Shown here piece after piece: positions 1-9,073 of a stretch of DNA of 64,000 bases. This DNA is from Cryptomeria japonica. Its lineage: Eukaryota > Streptophyta > Pinopsida > Cupressales > Cupressaceae. Under the pieces are notes generated by a model that searched no databases, was not told the origin of the DNA, and saw nothing but the letters and a program-made list of their open reading frames with translations. A program made the position numbers and the translations under genes. Location of the stretch: assembly GCF_030272615.1 (NCBI RefSeq), contig NC_081409.1, forward strand, positions 878,175,594-878,239,593, read 5' to 3'. Each line of letters opens with the position of its first letter. The first letter of the stretch is position 1.

Positions 1-693
1 CCTAATTTCTAATTTCTTTCAATTTCTAATTCCTAATTTGTCATCAATTTCAATTTTTCTAATTTTTCAAATTTCTAATTTCAAATTCCTCCTATTTCAT
101 CTCCTAATTCTATGGGAATGACATTTCAATTTGTCATAAATTGTCATAATTGACAATCAATCAATTTTGACATAGAATGTGTCATAATTTGTCATCAAAT
201 TGTCAATCAATCAAATTGTGCATGGAAAGTGCATAATTTGTCATAATTTGTCATATTGATTTGCAATTTCCATTTGAATTGCATCATGCCAATCTTGTCA
301 TTTATCCAATTTCTCTATAAATTGGATGTTTTTTTCAATCAAATCCCCTTGAATCCTTAATAACCCTTCAATCACTTCATGAATCTCGAATTTTTACCGA
401 ACTTTCGTTTCTAGTACTCTTGAGCCTTTTTGCTTTCAATTGTGTGAGCACTTGTAGGTGAGATCCACAAAACTATTGAAGAGGAAAGAACAACAATGGA
501 GCCGCATGGAAGGAGTATTCAATCTTGAATCTGGTTTGCATAATGTTTTCTTTTGAATGCTTCATTTTCATACCTTCATTGAATGTGCTTTAGAATTAGG
601 TTCATTGCAATGAGTATTTCTTTGATTGAGCTATCATGTCTAATGTTTTGATTGATCTACTTATCTTGTGATGATTCCTAATTTCTACGCTAC
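1..693. other. AT-rich non-coding sequence, possible LTR fragment
   Basis: The first 250 bases are made of degenerate short AT-rich repeats (variants of aatttcta and ttgtcata). A TATA-like tataaat lies at 316-322, followed by a C/T-rich leader-like stretch. No coding region is recognisable. The layout could be the promoter and leader part of an LTR, but there is no partner copy in the window. It ends abruptly at about 693, where similarity to the 3' LTR of element A begins. Confidence 0.35.
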
Positions 694-1861
694 AGTGCAA
701 ATTTTTGAATTCTTGTTGGTCTAAATCCTCCAATGGCTCTAACCTCTTTTTTTTGGTTGAGAGAAGTTGTAGAGGGGTATAAACACCTTGAGGACATAAT
801 TCCCAAGGTTATACTATATGAAGAAATATTTTACGATTGCGAACAATTAGAAATTCTGAGTTTTTCCTATAAATGTGAAGTTTTGGCACAAGGTACGGAG
901 TTGTACAAATTGAGACCAATCCCCAATGTTGTGATTTTGTTAGTGAAGTGAGTTACCAATTATTTGGTCTTGATTTGAGGTCTTGATTGTTTGTTTTCCT
1001 TCAGATATCCAAGTTTTGTTGTAGGTACACGAAAAATAAGGGTTTACCTAGGGTTTTGCCTTTCCCTAGCCATAACTTGCAACCTGTCCATCTAAATTTA
1101 ATGGAAGTGGGTGGAATAAAAGTGTGGCCTATGTAACCTATGATTCTAAAAGCATTTTTTAGGAGGAGCAAGGGAGATGTGTGTTTGATCAGGCCTAGGT
1201 AGACATCTTTATGTGGCTACCTAGCCCTTAGACTGCAATAGTTAGAAAACAATTGGTGATGATTTTAGGCATGTAACCCTATAATCTATAATAGTTTATG
1301 GTTCCCCACATGCTCATGGGTTTTTGGTTGTAAGGTGTGTCCATTTTGATATATTTGCTTCACAAATGGAGGTCTAATTAGCCCTTTAGGACAATTGGTC
1401 ATCATCAAGTTCAGACCTTTCCTTGTCAGATCTTGACTTCTCTTTTTGGGGGATTGTGTAAGACCATAAAGGGTATCTAAATTAGTGATTTTTTTTCCAA
1501 AGTGTTTGGAAAGGTTTGGACTTAAGGTCCCATTACCCATCTCTAAGGGCTACAAGCAAATAGGCCTAATTGTGAAGGTGTCATAGGGAATTAGGTTAAG
1601 TCCTTGAAACCAGTGTTTGATCGGGTCCATGTGAGTGTTGTATGATAAAAAATAGGTGTTGTGAAGGTCAAGAACCTAAGGAGGCTTCATGATACATAAT
1701 GGAGCAAGTTATCCAATTTGAGTAGTATGAATCTTGGAGTGAAATGAGAAGTTGGAACTAAAATTGTAGAGCCTTGCTTTGTAGGATCCTATTAGTGTTT
1801 TGATGGGTCAGTGTCATACATCTTGAAGTGTTTGACAAGATACAAGGAGGGCTCTGCATCA
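694..1861 (+). repeat. 5' LTR of element A, 5'-truncated
   Basis: Matches the 3' LTR at about 21117-22289 throughout its length, ending with the shared tctgcatca just before the primer site. The part equivalent to 20767-21116 is missing; unrelated sequence (1-693) takes its place. The copy is diverged from its partner by many substitutions and small indels, so the element is old. Confidence 0.8.
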
Positions 1862-1863
1862 AG

Positions 1864-1875
1864 TGGTATCAGAGC
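1864..1875 (+). promoter_or_regulatory. Primer binding site of element A
   Basis: The 12 bases tggtatcagagc, two bases after the LTR end, match the 3' end of plant initiator methionine tRNA in complement, the usual minus-strand primer site of plant LTR retrotransposons. Confidence 0.85.
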
Positions 1876-1914
1876 TAGTAATGGCTTCAGTAAAGAGATA
1901 GTGATTTTGAGAAA

Positions 1915-2642
1915 ATGGTAGATGGAGAGGAAGAAGTCACTAGGGGACCAAACACCAACATGGAATGGTAAAATATTGTGAGAGAGCAGGCCAATGCTTG
2001 CAAGGCCATGTAGAGGGAGATAGAGAGGTTGAGGGGTAGAGTAGATGGGAAGGAAGATGGAGGCACTAGTAGTGGTGAACAAGGGGATGAAGATGAGATC
2101 CCTATGCCTCCTGATCAGAGGCACTTCCTTAATGCCCTAAAGTTCATGGAGAGAATAACCATGTAGTAGAAGATTGATTTGCCAAATTTCATTGGAAAGA
2201 TGGAACTAGATGTAGTGGTGGATTGGATAGAATCCCTATCCAGTTTCTTTGAGTGTGAAGACATTCCAAGGCACTAGAAGGTGAAGATTGCTAAATCCAA
2301 GTTGAAGGGAGCCACCCTAACTTGGTGAAACTTTGTCCAGGAGGAGAGAGAAAAGTACAACAAACCCAAGATTGTTTCTTGGAAAAAGATGGTTTCCTTA
2401 GTAAAGGAGGCTTATGTACCCAAGGATTATGAAGTTCAACTTCACAAGAGGAGGCAAAATCTCAAGCAGAAGGAGATGGATGTGAACTCTTACACTGAGG
2501 AGTTCCAAAGGATATGTATGAAGTCTAAGACAAAGGAGGAGGAGAGTGAAAAAGTTGCCCGGTACCTAAATGGACTAAGGTACAACATCCAAGAAGAACT
2601 AAACCTCCTTAGCCTAGATACAGTTGGTAAATGCCATCAACT
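1915..2642 (+). pseudogene. gag: Element A gag, N-terminal part
   Basis: Capsid region of a Ty3-type Gag, which packages the element RNA. The frame opens at the ATG at 1915, runs through an acidic Gly/Ser-rich start and a retrotrans_gag-like region, and reaches 2642 with the pattern SYTEEFQRICMKSK followed by the ARYLNGL segment typical of the family. At least six in-frame stops are present, most of them TAG or TGA where Gln or Trp is expected (for instance near 2151, 2275 and 2326), so it is dead. The frame is cut at 2642 by element B and continues at 10243 in phase, where the residues AIKVEEKIKRR complete the capsid. Confidence 0.8.
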
Positions 2643-2713
2643 TGTTGGAATAATGATATATTTGTCATTAGTGAATACACTTAGTGAAAACACTATTTTG
2701 ATTTTGAATGGTT

Positions 2714-3040
2714 ACCGAGCTCATTACTCAGTCTATAGCCTATACCGAGCATTCAGCAAAGCTCACCGATTAAACAGTTCAACCGAGCAGTAAGACTCTC
2801 ACCGAGCATATGAGACAAACAGTAGTTACCGAGAAGTCAGTTCAAACCGAGTCACCAGTGGTTACCGAGTGACACTATATCTACCGAGTCACCACAGCTA
2901 CCGAGTTCCAAGCTACACTTCGGGACTAGTATGGACCGAGCTTCTACTCTTACCGAGAGCATGACGATGCCGAGTACTGTAGTGGACGCCGTGTATCAGA
3001 AGATCACCGAGCCAGCTTGAGGAACCGAGTATCTACCGAC
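2714..3040 (+). repeat. Cluster of ACCGAG hexamers in the B LTR
   Basis: Thirteen exact ACCGAG copies start at 2714, 2744, 2782, 2801, 2828, 2846, 2864, 2883, 2900, 2935, 2952, 3006 and 3024. Variants accgat (2765), gccgag (2970) and accgac (3035) lie between them. Spacing is irregular (17 to 54 bases) and the flanks differ, so this is a dispersed motif and not a simple tandem repeat. It sits in the U3-like part upstream of the TATA-like runs and recurs in the 3' LTR. Confidence 0.85.
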
Positions 3041-3144
3041 TCAGTAATATTTTGTTCACCTATGTAAGGCCGACTTAAGAATGAGTTTATGTTATTAATT
3101 TGTATGAGGCCGACTTTATGAAATGTAAATGTAATTATGGATGG

Positions 3145-3152
3145 TATATATA
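3145..3152 (+). promoter_or_regulatory. TATA-like box in the 5' LTR of B
   Basis: tatatata downstream of the ACCGAG cluster and upstream of the leader-like block, the expected place for an LTR promoter. A second similar run starts at about 3197. Neither is proven. Confidence 0.4.
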
Positions 3153-3809
3153 TGTGATGTATTATACCATCTGTAGAATGTATGAAAAATGTAAGATGTA
3201 TATATATGCGAAATTAGAAAGAGCAGAGCAGAAACTGCATTAAGGCAGCAGACCAGAACATTTTTCGCAGAGTCAGTAAAGGAGCAGAATCGACATATCT
3301 ATCTCAGAAGGAGATCAATACTCAAAGGATCTTATCAGCAATAAAGTTGTAAGTCAAGATCTACTGTTTCATCCTAACAGTTGAATCAGTTTGTAAATCC
3401 TTTTACCAGGTAGACTTAACAATCTTTTGTAAATCTCTTGACCGAGTGCATACTTCATTGTATGTTTGTAAATCCTCTAACAAGGTGGACCTAGCAGTCC
3501 AAATTTGCTTCTAACAGGGCAGATCATCAGAAGTGATCATTGTAAGCCTTAACCGGCCAACTTTTACTGCAGTACCAAAGTTTTGTGGGTACCATCCCCA
3601 CCCCAGTTTTACTTTCTATTTGAAAGGTTTCTGGGTCACCAAATCTTTGTGTTATGTGTTGTGAATGATTATATTTTCATGCATGCAGTAGATTAAATGA
3701 ATGAATGGTTTAATATATGCAAGTGCAGAAATGAATTAAAAGTTTTAAGTGTTACTGATTCACCCCTCCCCTCTCAGTAACTTGGTTAGTCTTGAATATT
3801 TTCAACAAT

Positions 3810-3821
3810 TGGTATCAGAGC
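3810..3821 (+). promoter_or_regulatory. Primer binding site of element B
   Basis: tggtatcagagc, two bases after the LTR end, complementary to the 3' end of initiator methionine tRNA. The same sequence and spacing occur in elements A, C and E. Confidence 0.9.
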
Positions 3822-3871
3822 TTTGTGGTTCTTAGAGTAAAAGTTTGACAGCTTGAGAAAAGATCAAGACA

Positions 3872-5035
3872 ATGGAGATATTCAGACTTGACAAAGCTAT
3901 TGAGAATGAAAAGCTAGATCTGGAAATGGCCATAGCACAACTCAAAGAAGCAAGAGAACATCTTTCCCAATCCCTAAAAAGAAGAAAGGAACTAGCAAAA
4001 GAAATAAATGATCATGAGTATGTTGAAACAAAAATTGAAGATCTCTTTCCTACAAGCAGTTCAAATGAAGTAGATGAAGCAAACAATGCAATCAAAGAAC
4101 TCCTAGAAAAAAATGGATTACTGCAAAAAGAAGTAAGGATGCTAAGAAGAGAACAGGAAATTCAGTCTGTAAGATTTTGTGAAATCTTGGAACAAAGGAA
4201 TAAAATGCAAAATGAAATAGAAGGAAGAAACAATGAAATTGTACAGCATGAAGATCTCACCGAGCAACTCTCCAATGCAAATGAAGAGATCAAAATTCTC
4301 AAAGAACAGAATGAAAGTTTGAAAAATGAGCTAGATATTCAAAAGCAAGCAAATGAAAGGATGATGAAAACTCAAACAGACTTGGATCAATTAAATGAGC
4401 AAAATCTTCACAAACAAAAAGGTAACGCTGGTCTTGGTTACAATGAAGAAGGTGAATCTTCTGAGCAAGGTAGCCAAAGAAATCAAAGACCTACATGCAA
4501 TTACTGTGGTAAGACAGGTCACACATCAAACAAATGTTGGAGCAATGGAAAGACAAGATTCAAAGGCAAATGCTACAGCTGTAATCAGCATGGTCACAAG
4601 GCTAGTGAATGCAAGGAAAAACCAAAATTTGAAGGCAAATGTCACAAATGCAAGAAACAAGGTCACAAGGCATCAGAATGTAGAACAAAGACATTCACTC
4701 AAGCAGAACAAATTGTCAAAGCAATATTTGGTTGGGATTACAATACCTGGTGCAGATGTCATTATTGTGGAGAATATGGACACATTGGGATGAATTGTAC
4801 AAGGCATCATCTAAGGAAGAAAGATACAACCATAAGATGTTATACATGCACTGAACTCGGACATATAGCCAAGAACTACATGAACACAAAGAAGGTTGAA
4901 GATGAAAAGAAAGCTAAAGCTGACAACATTCGGAAACAGATGAGACAGCAGTGGGTTCCTAAATCTACCGAGCAGGATAATTCAAGCAATGGTCCTGTCA
5001 CTCAAGAATTGGGTGACCTCACCATTACAAATTAG
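3872..5035 (+). CDS. Element B ORF1: coiled-coil protein with five zinc knuckles
   Basis: A 387-residue Gag-like protein, the likely RNA-binding structural protein of element B. Residues 1 to about 180 are Glu/Lys/Leu-rich with heptad spacing and should form a long coiled coil; I see no clear capsid domain. Five retroviral-type knuckles (C-x2-C-x4-H-x4-C) follow, starting near residues 209, 234, 257, 296 and 323. The last has Tyr in place of the final Cys (NY at about 336). The C-terminus is charged. The frame is open from ATG to TAG, and the ATG lies 51 bases after the primer site, as expected for a first ORF. ORF1 of element C (18694-19816) has the same plan. Gag-like by its knuckles and position; RNA packaging is inferred. 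Confidence 0.8.
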   Translation: MEIFRLDKAIENEKLDLEMAIAQLKEAREHLSQSLKRRKELAKEINDHEYVETKIEDLFPTSSSNEVDEANNAIKELLEKNGLLQKEVRMLRREQEIQSVRFCEILEQRNKMQNEIEGRNNEIVQHEDLTEQLSNANEEIKILKEQNESLKNELDIQKQANERMMKTQTDLDQLNEQNLHKQKGNAGLGYNEEGESSEQGSQRNQRPTCNYCGKTGHTSNKCWSNGKTRFKGKCYSCNQHGHKASECKEKPKFEGKCHKCKKQGHKASECRTKTFTQAEQIVKAIFGWDYNTWCRCHYCGEYGHIGMNCTRHHLRKKDTTIRCYTCTELGHIAKNYMNTKKVEDEKKAKADNIRKQMRQQWVPKSTEQDNSSNGPVTQELGDLTITN

Positions 5036-5439
5036 ATCCATTAAAGAAGATAAGGAACTGCATTTTCAAAGCCTTACCATAAGCAGTTCCAAAATACAAA
5101 AGCACAATCGATGAAATCAGTATTTCCGATACATATAGAAAAGTCACTTACCGAGTTGAATGTTACCGAGCATGATAAAACTGCAGACTTTACCGAGTTA
5201 GGTCAGAAATAAGAACACCGAGTTAGGTCAGTCTTACCGAGCAATCGCTAAAGTCATTAAGTCATCTCACCTACCCACTTATCAAGCATTAATGACAGAA
5301 TTTTAATAAAAAGGGCAAAATCGACTTCATTCTTCACCGCGTTATTCAACATTCGAAGAGCTTAGGTTTTCAAAGTGCTTAAGGAGATTTAAGACGAATT
5401 TGCAGCGAAGGATCTAAAAAGAACTCGTTCCATTCAGCA
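5036..5439 (+). other. Spacer between ORF1 and ORF2 of element B
   Basis: About 400 bases without a recognisable gene. Several more ACCGAG copies occur between 5150 and 5245, as in the LTR. It could hold the leader of an ORF2 transcript; no splice site or promoter can be assigned with confidence. Confidence 0.4.
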
Positions 5440-8400
5440 ATGACTTCCACTAGCACCACCAGCAGGAGCAAGGCGAAGAAGACTTCCAATATGTTAGTGA
5501 AAGGAGTTAAATGGACAGCGCCGAACTTCAAACTCGTTCCAGCAATCGCAGAATCACTCGACCCAAGTGGAGCACAGTCCAGAATTCCTTCCAAGGTACT
5601 TCTTATCAATGACATTCGTACTCATTTCAAATGCACTATTCAGGAGTTAGGGACTTTAGAAATGGACAATGCCCTAAGTCAGCTATGTGTTGACAAAACC
5701 CTAAAACCCGAGCATAGATATTTGGAAATCAAAGGTTTGACCCATATCCCACACCTACCAAGAAATTTTCAAGTGAAATGGATTAGGTATGTATTGAGCC
5801 GTGTACATGATGGGTAACTATGGTTAGATCAACCTATCTTAATAACAAAGAAGATGATTCATAGGATCACAGGTTTATCGATGTTAGACAAAGCAAAATC
5901 CATCAAAACCCTAGGTCGGGACGAACTGCAGGAGTTAACTCTTGCCGAGTGGGATGGCAGAGGATTGAAAATTAACAATGTATCTGATGTTGAACTTAAA
6001 TTTGGTATTATTATCATTGCATATAAGCTGTATAGTTCCAGTAGGCTAAATAGTGTGTCATGTGAGGCAGTAGACCTTGCCTACAAGGTAGTAAAGAAGA
6101 ACATGGATTTTGACCTAGCAGAGGTTTTACTAACACAATTCAACAAGAACATGGATGGTATAAGGACATCAAAGAATAATCCATGCAAATTTGGTTCTTT
6201 GTTGATTTGTATATTTTTCTATGTACAAAACTTTTTCCCTTCTAAAGGCACAGTAGTATGGAGGAAGGATACTCCAATTTTGTATCAGATAAATGAGTTT
6301 ATAGCAGAAATAGGTCAGAATTTTGAGACAGTAATGGATAATTATTTTGAAGAATTTAAGGACAAAATGAACAACAGGTTCAGGATTCCTCCTAAGTTGG
6401 TAAAAGATTACAAGGATGATATATGTTTCATGGTAGACTGTGATAAAGTTTACATCCAGGCAGCCATACCCCGAGTGGCATGGGTAAAACCATTGCCCTA
6501 TGAAATTAACATAGATGAAGCAAGGGATATAATAGAAGCCCTGATAAATGAACCAACCATTCCCAACACCCCTACATTTGGCACTTATGATGAGGCCAAA
6601 GCCAGAATTGAGCTTGAAATCAAGCTTCCAAAGGCCATCACCAGTACCAAGAGAAAGGCAGCTAAAGAAACAGAAGAGGAATCAGAAGAGGAAGCAGAAA
6701 CACCAAAGAAGAAAGGCAAAGTAGTAATCACCAAGCCTAAACTTAAAACTACAGTGTTCACAAGGAGAACCAGGAAAGGGCAAAAAGAAAGTGAAGTTGT
6801 ATTCAGGAGACCCCCTCCCACCTTCGAAGAAAAATTGAAACAGTTGGAACAAGGATCTGGCATGTCTAACTTCAAGGCACTGAAGTATGAAAGCAGATCA
6901 GATGCAGAAAAGATGCAGATCGAGGAGCTTTTACTGAACAAAATGGGTAAATGGAAATATACCCCAGATGATATCAGTTCTCAAATTCCAAATGAGCTTC
7001 TAGTCAGGATTAGACCAAGATGGACTTCAGCAGTGCAAACTGTCAAAGACATTTATGCACAAACCTTAAAACAGTTGTTACCGAACCTGACATATAAAGA
7101 AGTAAAAGAGGCATTAAAGAAGAATGAACACCAAATGACACTTAGGTTTCATACCTTCTTATTTCTCTCCAAGCAGATAGAAGCAATAGTAAATAATGCC
7201 ACAATTGTGTGGAAAAGGATATATAATCTGCCAATGCCATCTGACCCCACAGTAACAATTGAGGGTGATAAAGATGATGAAGAGGATGAAGAGGAGAAGG
7301 AAGAAGAAGAAGCAGCTGAGGAAGAAGGTGACACGGTAATAATAGGTGATGAAGAAGACATGGTAATAATAGGTGATGAAGAAGACACGGTGATAATAGG
7401 TGATGAAGAAGATGATCCTGAACAGGTAGCAGTAGAAGTCATTGCATCTCTTCCTCACTCACCACAGAAAGGCATTGCATCATCAGCTTCAGCCAGCAGG
7501 ATTGTGAGCACAGTAGCTACATCTATTGCTCAATCCTTGCCAATCACCTCTCAGCTCCAGTCCCCAACAGTTACCTCATCCACCGAGCTGCAGAGCATGT
7601 CATTATCTACCGGGATGCAGAGTGTTGCCTCTATCGAGCAACAAGTGACTTCTTCAGTCACCGAGATCACAACTTCTCCTGCAGCATGTATAGTAAGTTT
7701 TGCAACCTCTCCAGTTTTGACACATTCTTTAGCACAAATGATCACACCAATCAGCACTCCTGCATGTACATCAATTTTGGGAATAGTTGGTACATCCATG
7801 AGTCTTCCTCTAGTAAATCCCATTCCAGTTATAACAGCTACTCCAACCTTATCAACCATTGTAACTACATCAAAGGGTAAGGAAGTAAGCACAGAAGTAA
7901 TACAAAAGACACCTTTAAAACTTCTGCTTACCGGCAAGGCTATAGAGGATGATATAGATCTGGATAAAGAGATTGTCATTCCACAAATAGACCTCAATAC
8001 TGCATCAATTGATGAAATGAGATTGATCAGCCAGTTGTTAGAACAAAAAGCAAAACAAAAACAACTAAGAAGTGAGAGAGACAGGGAATTCAACATCATA
8101 AACGGTGCAAAGACCATTCTCACAGATGCCTTAGGTATAAAAGTTGATCCCTCTCAACACATTTTGCTACAACTCGAAGAGGTTGTGAACAGATTCAATG
8201 AGGACTCATCAGGAGAAGAGAAACTGATAGAAAGAACCGAGAAGAAATTTGATAACAAGGTGCTTGAGCACATTGCTCAGCAGATAGCAATAAAACAAGT
8301 TGAATTGACCACTATTTTGGCCAAGTTAGAAAATTCTTTTAATAATATAACTTCATTTTGTGCAAAGTTATGTGATGTTACCGAGTTCACAAAAGGAATC

Positions 8401-8799
8401 AGAGATCAACTGAAGAAAATTGATGATGATCTGAAAGTAAGTGTACAACAGTTGCAGCTTGACCCCAGCTCAAGCTCAACTCACCATTCAAACATCAGAT
8501 TCCTATTAGATAAGCAATCAGAATTGCTCAGGGAAGATGCAAGGATCTGGTCTACATTATTAGATATTCAGAATATGATCCTCCCTAACATGGATACAAT
8601 GCAGAAACACATTACACATTCCAAAACATTGATCCATGATAACAGTTTTTCAGTTGCAGAGCATGTAATTGAACTATCAGCCAAAGTTCAAGTTGCATTG
8701 TCTATTTGCACAATTTTGCAAGAAAATTGGGATAAGACCTTGGCTCATATCAAACAAGTACACTCAGAGTTTATCTTACACTTTAATATTTCTATTTGA
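5440..8799 (+). pseudogene. Element B ORF2: about 1,120-codon protein of unknown function, one nonsense codon
   Basis: A single frame from the ATG at 5440 to the stop at 8799, broken only by TAA at 5815-5817 (codon 126). Codons 1-400 are a conserved, mostly globular region that matches C ORF2: shared patterns include SRIP, VLSRVH, the TGL segment after the stop, and DNYFEEFKDKM with IPR.AWV. Around codon 403 comes a Lys/Glu-rich stretch with KKKGK that could be a nuclear localisation signal. Codons 607-658 are strongly acidic and hold three 9-residue repeats. Codons 667-813 are Ser/Thr-rich. The rest is Leu/Gln/Lys-rich and probably coiled coil. I recognise no enzyme motif. A link to the plant families called 'putative plant transposon protein' is possible but not established here. 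Confidence 0.75.
7330..7410 (+). repeat. Three tandem 27-bp repeats in the acidic part of B ORF2
   Basis: Units at 7330-7356, 7357-7383 and 7384-7410 encode three near-identical 9-residue blocks (D-T/M-V-I-I-G-D-E-E type). Units differ by one or two bases each, so the expansion is recent. The repeat keeps the frame. Confidence 0.9.
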
Positions 8800-9073
8800 G
8801 TTATCTATTCTTTGGCATTATTGTCAAAAAGGGGGAGAATATGGAACATATTAGAGACAAAGGGAGAATGATCAAGGGAGAATGTAAATAATAATTGGTA
8901 TAGAGATAAGTGTATAGAATCATATGTATATTCTATGGGGGAGTTATGTACAGTGAGATATACAGGTATATACAGCAATCTACAATTGGTATCAATTTTG
9001 AAGAATCAAGTCAGCATGACAGATTCATTTTTGTCTCATAAGTGTTTTTGTCACTAATGCCAAAGGGGGAGAT
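8800..9073 (+). other. 3' untranslated part of element B with repeated purine tracts
   Basis: No gene. Purine tracts occur at 8825-8838 (aaaaagggggaga), around 8858-8870 and 8873-8884, around 8936-8944, and at 9062-9073 directly before the 3' LTR. Only the last has the position of the functional polypurine tract. Confidence 0.7.
9062..9073 (+). promoter_or_regulatory. Polypurine tract of element B
   Basis: aaagggggagat abuts the 3' LTR and would prime plus-strand DNA synthesis. The same words (gccaaagggggagattgttgg) occur in C and, with one change, in D. Confidence 0.85.

Larger units (their letters stand above)
2643..3807 (+). repeat. 5' LTR of element B
   Basis: A 1,165-bp direct repeat of 9074-10237. 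The first 400 bases carry a dense run of ACCGAG hexamers. TATA-like runs lie at about 3145-3152 and 3197. The last third has three spaced copies of a segment around aaatcctctaacaaggtgg and a leader-like block at 3592-3665 that is shared with elements C, D and E. Confidence 0.92.

Noticed and set aside
1-693. 5' extension of the A LTR
   Set aside because: It does not match 20767-21116, the corresponding part of the other LTR.
2714-3040. Satellite or minisatellite array
   Set aside because: Spacing is irregular and the sequences between the ACCGAG words are unrelated to each other.
3810-3821. tRNA gene
   Set aside because: Only the 12-base complement to a tRNA 3' end is present, next to an LTR; no cloverleaf.
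4395-4793. 132-codon plus-strand frame inside B ORF1
   Set aside because: A second frame over the zinc-knuckle region; the knuckles are in the other frame.
7330-7410. CRISPR-like short repeats
   Set aside because: The units touch each other with no spacers and encode protein repeats.
7149-7458. Minus-strand Ser-rich and Phe-rich frames opposite the acidic region of B ORF2
   Set aside because: Mirror of the GAA/GAT-rich coding repeats on the plus strand.
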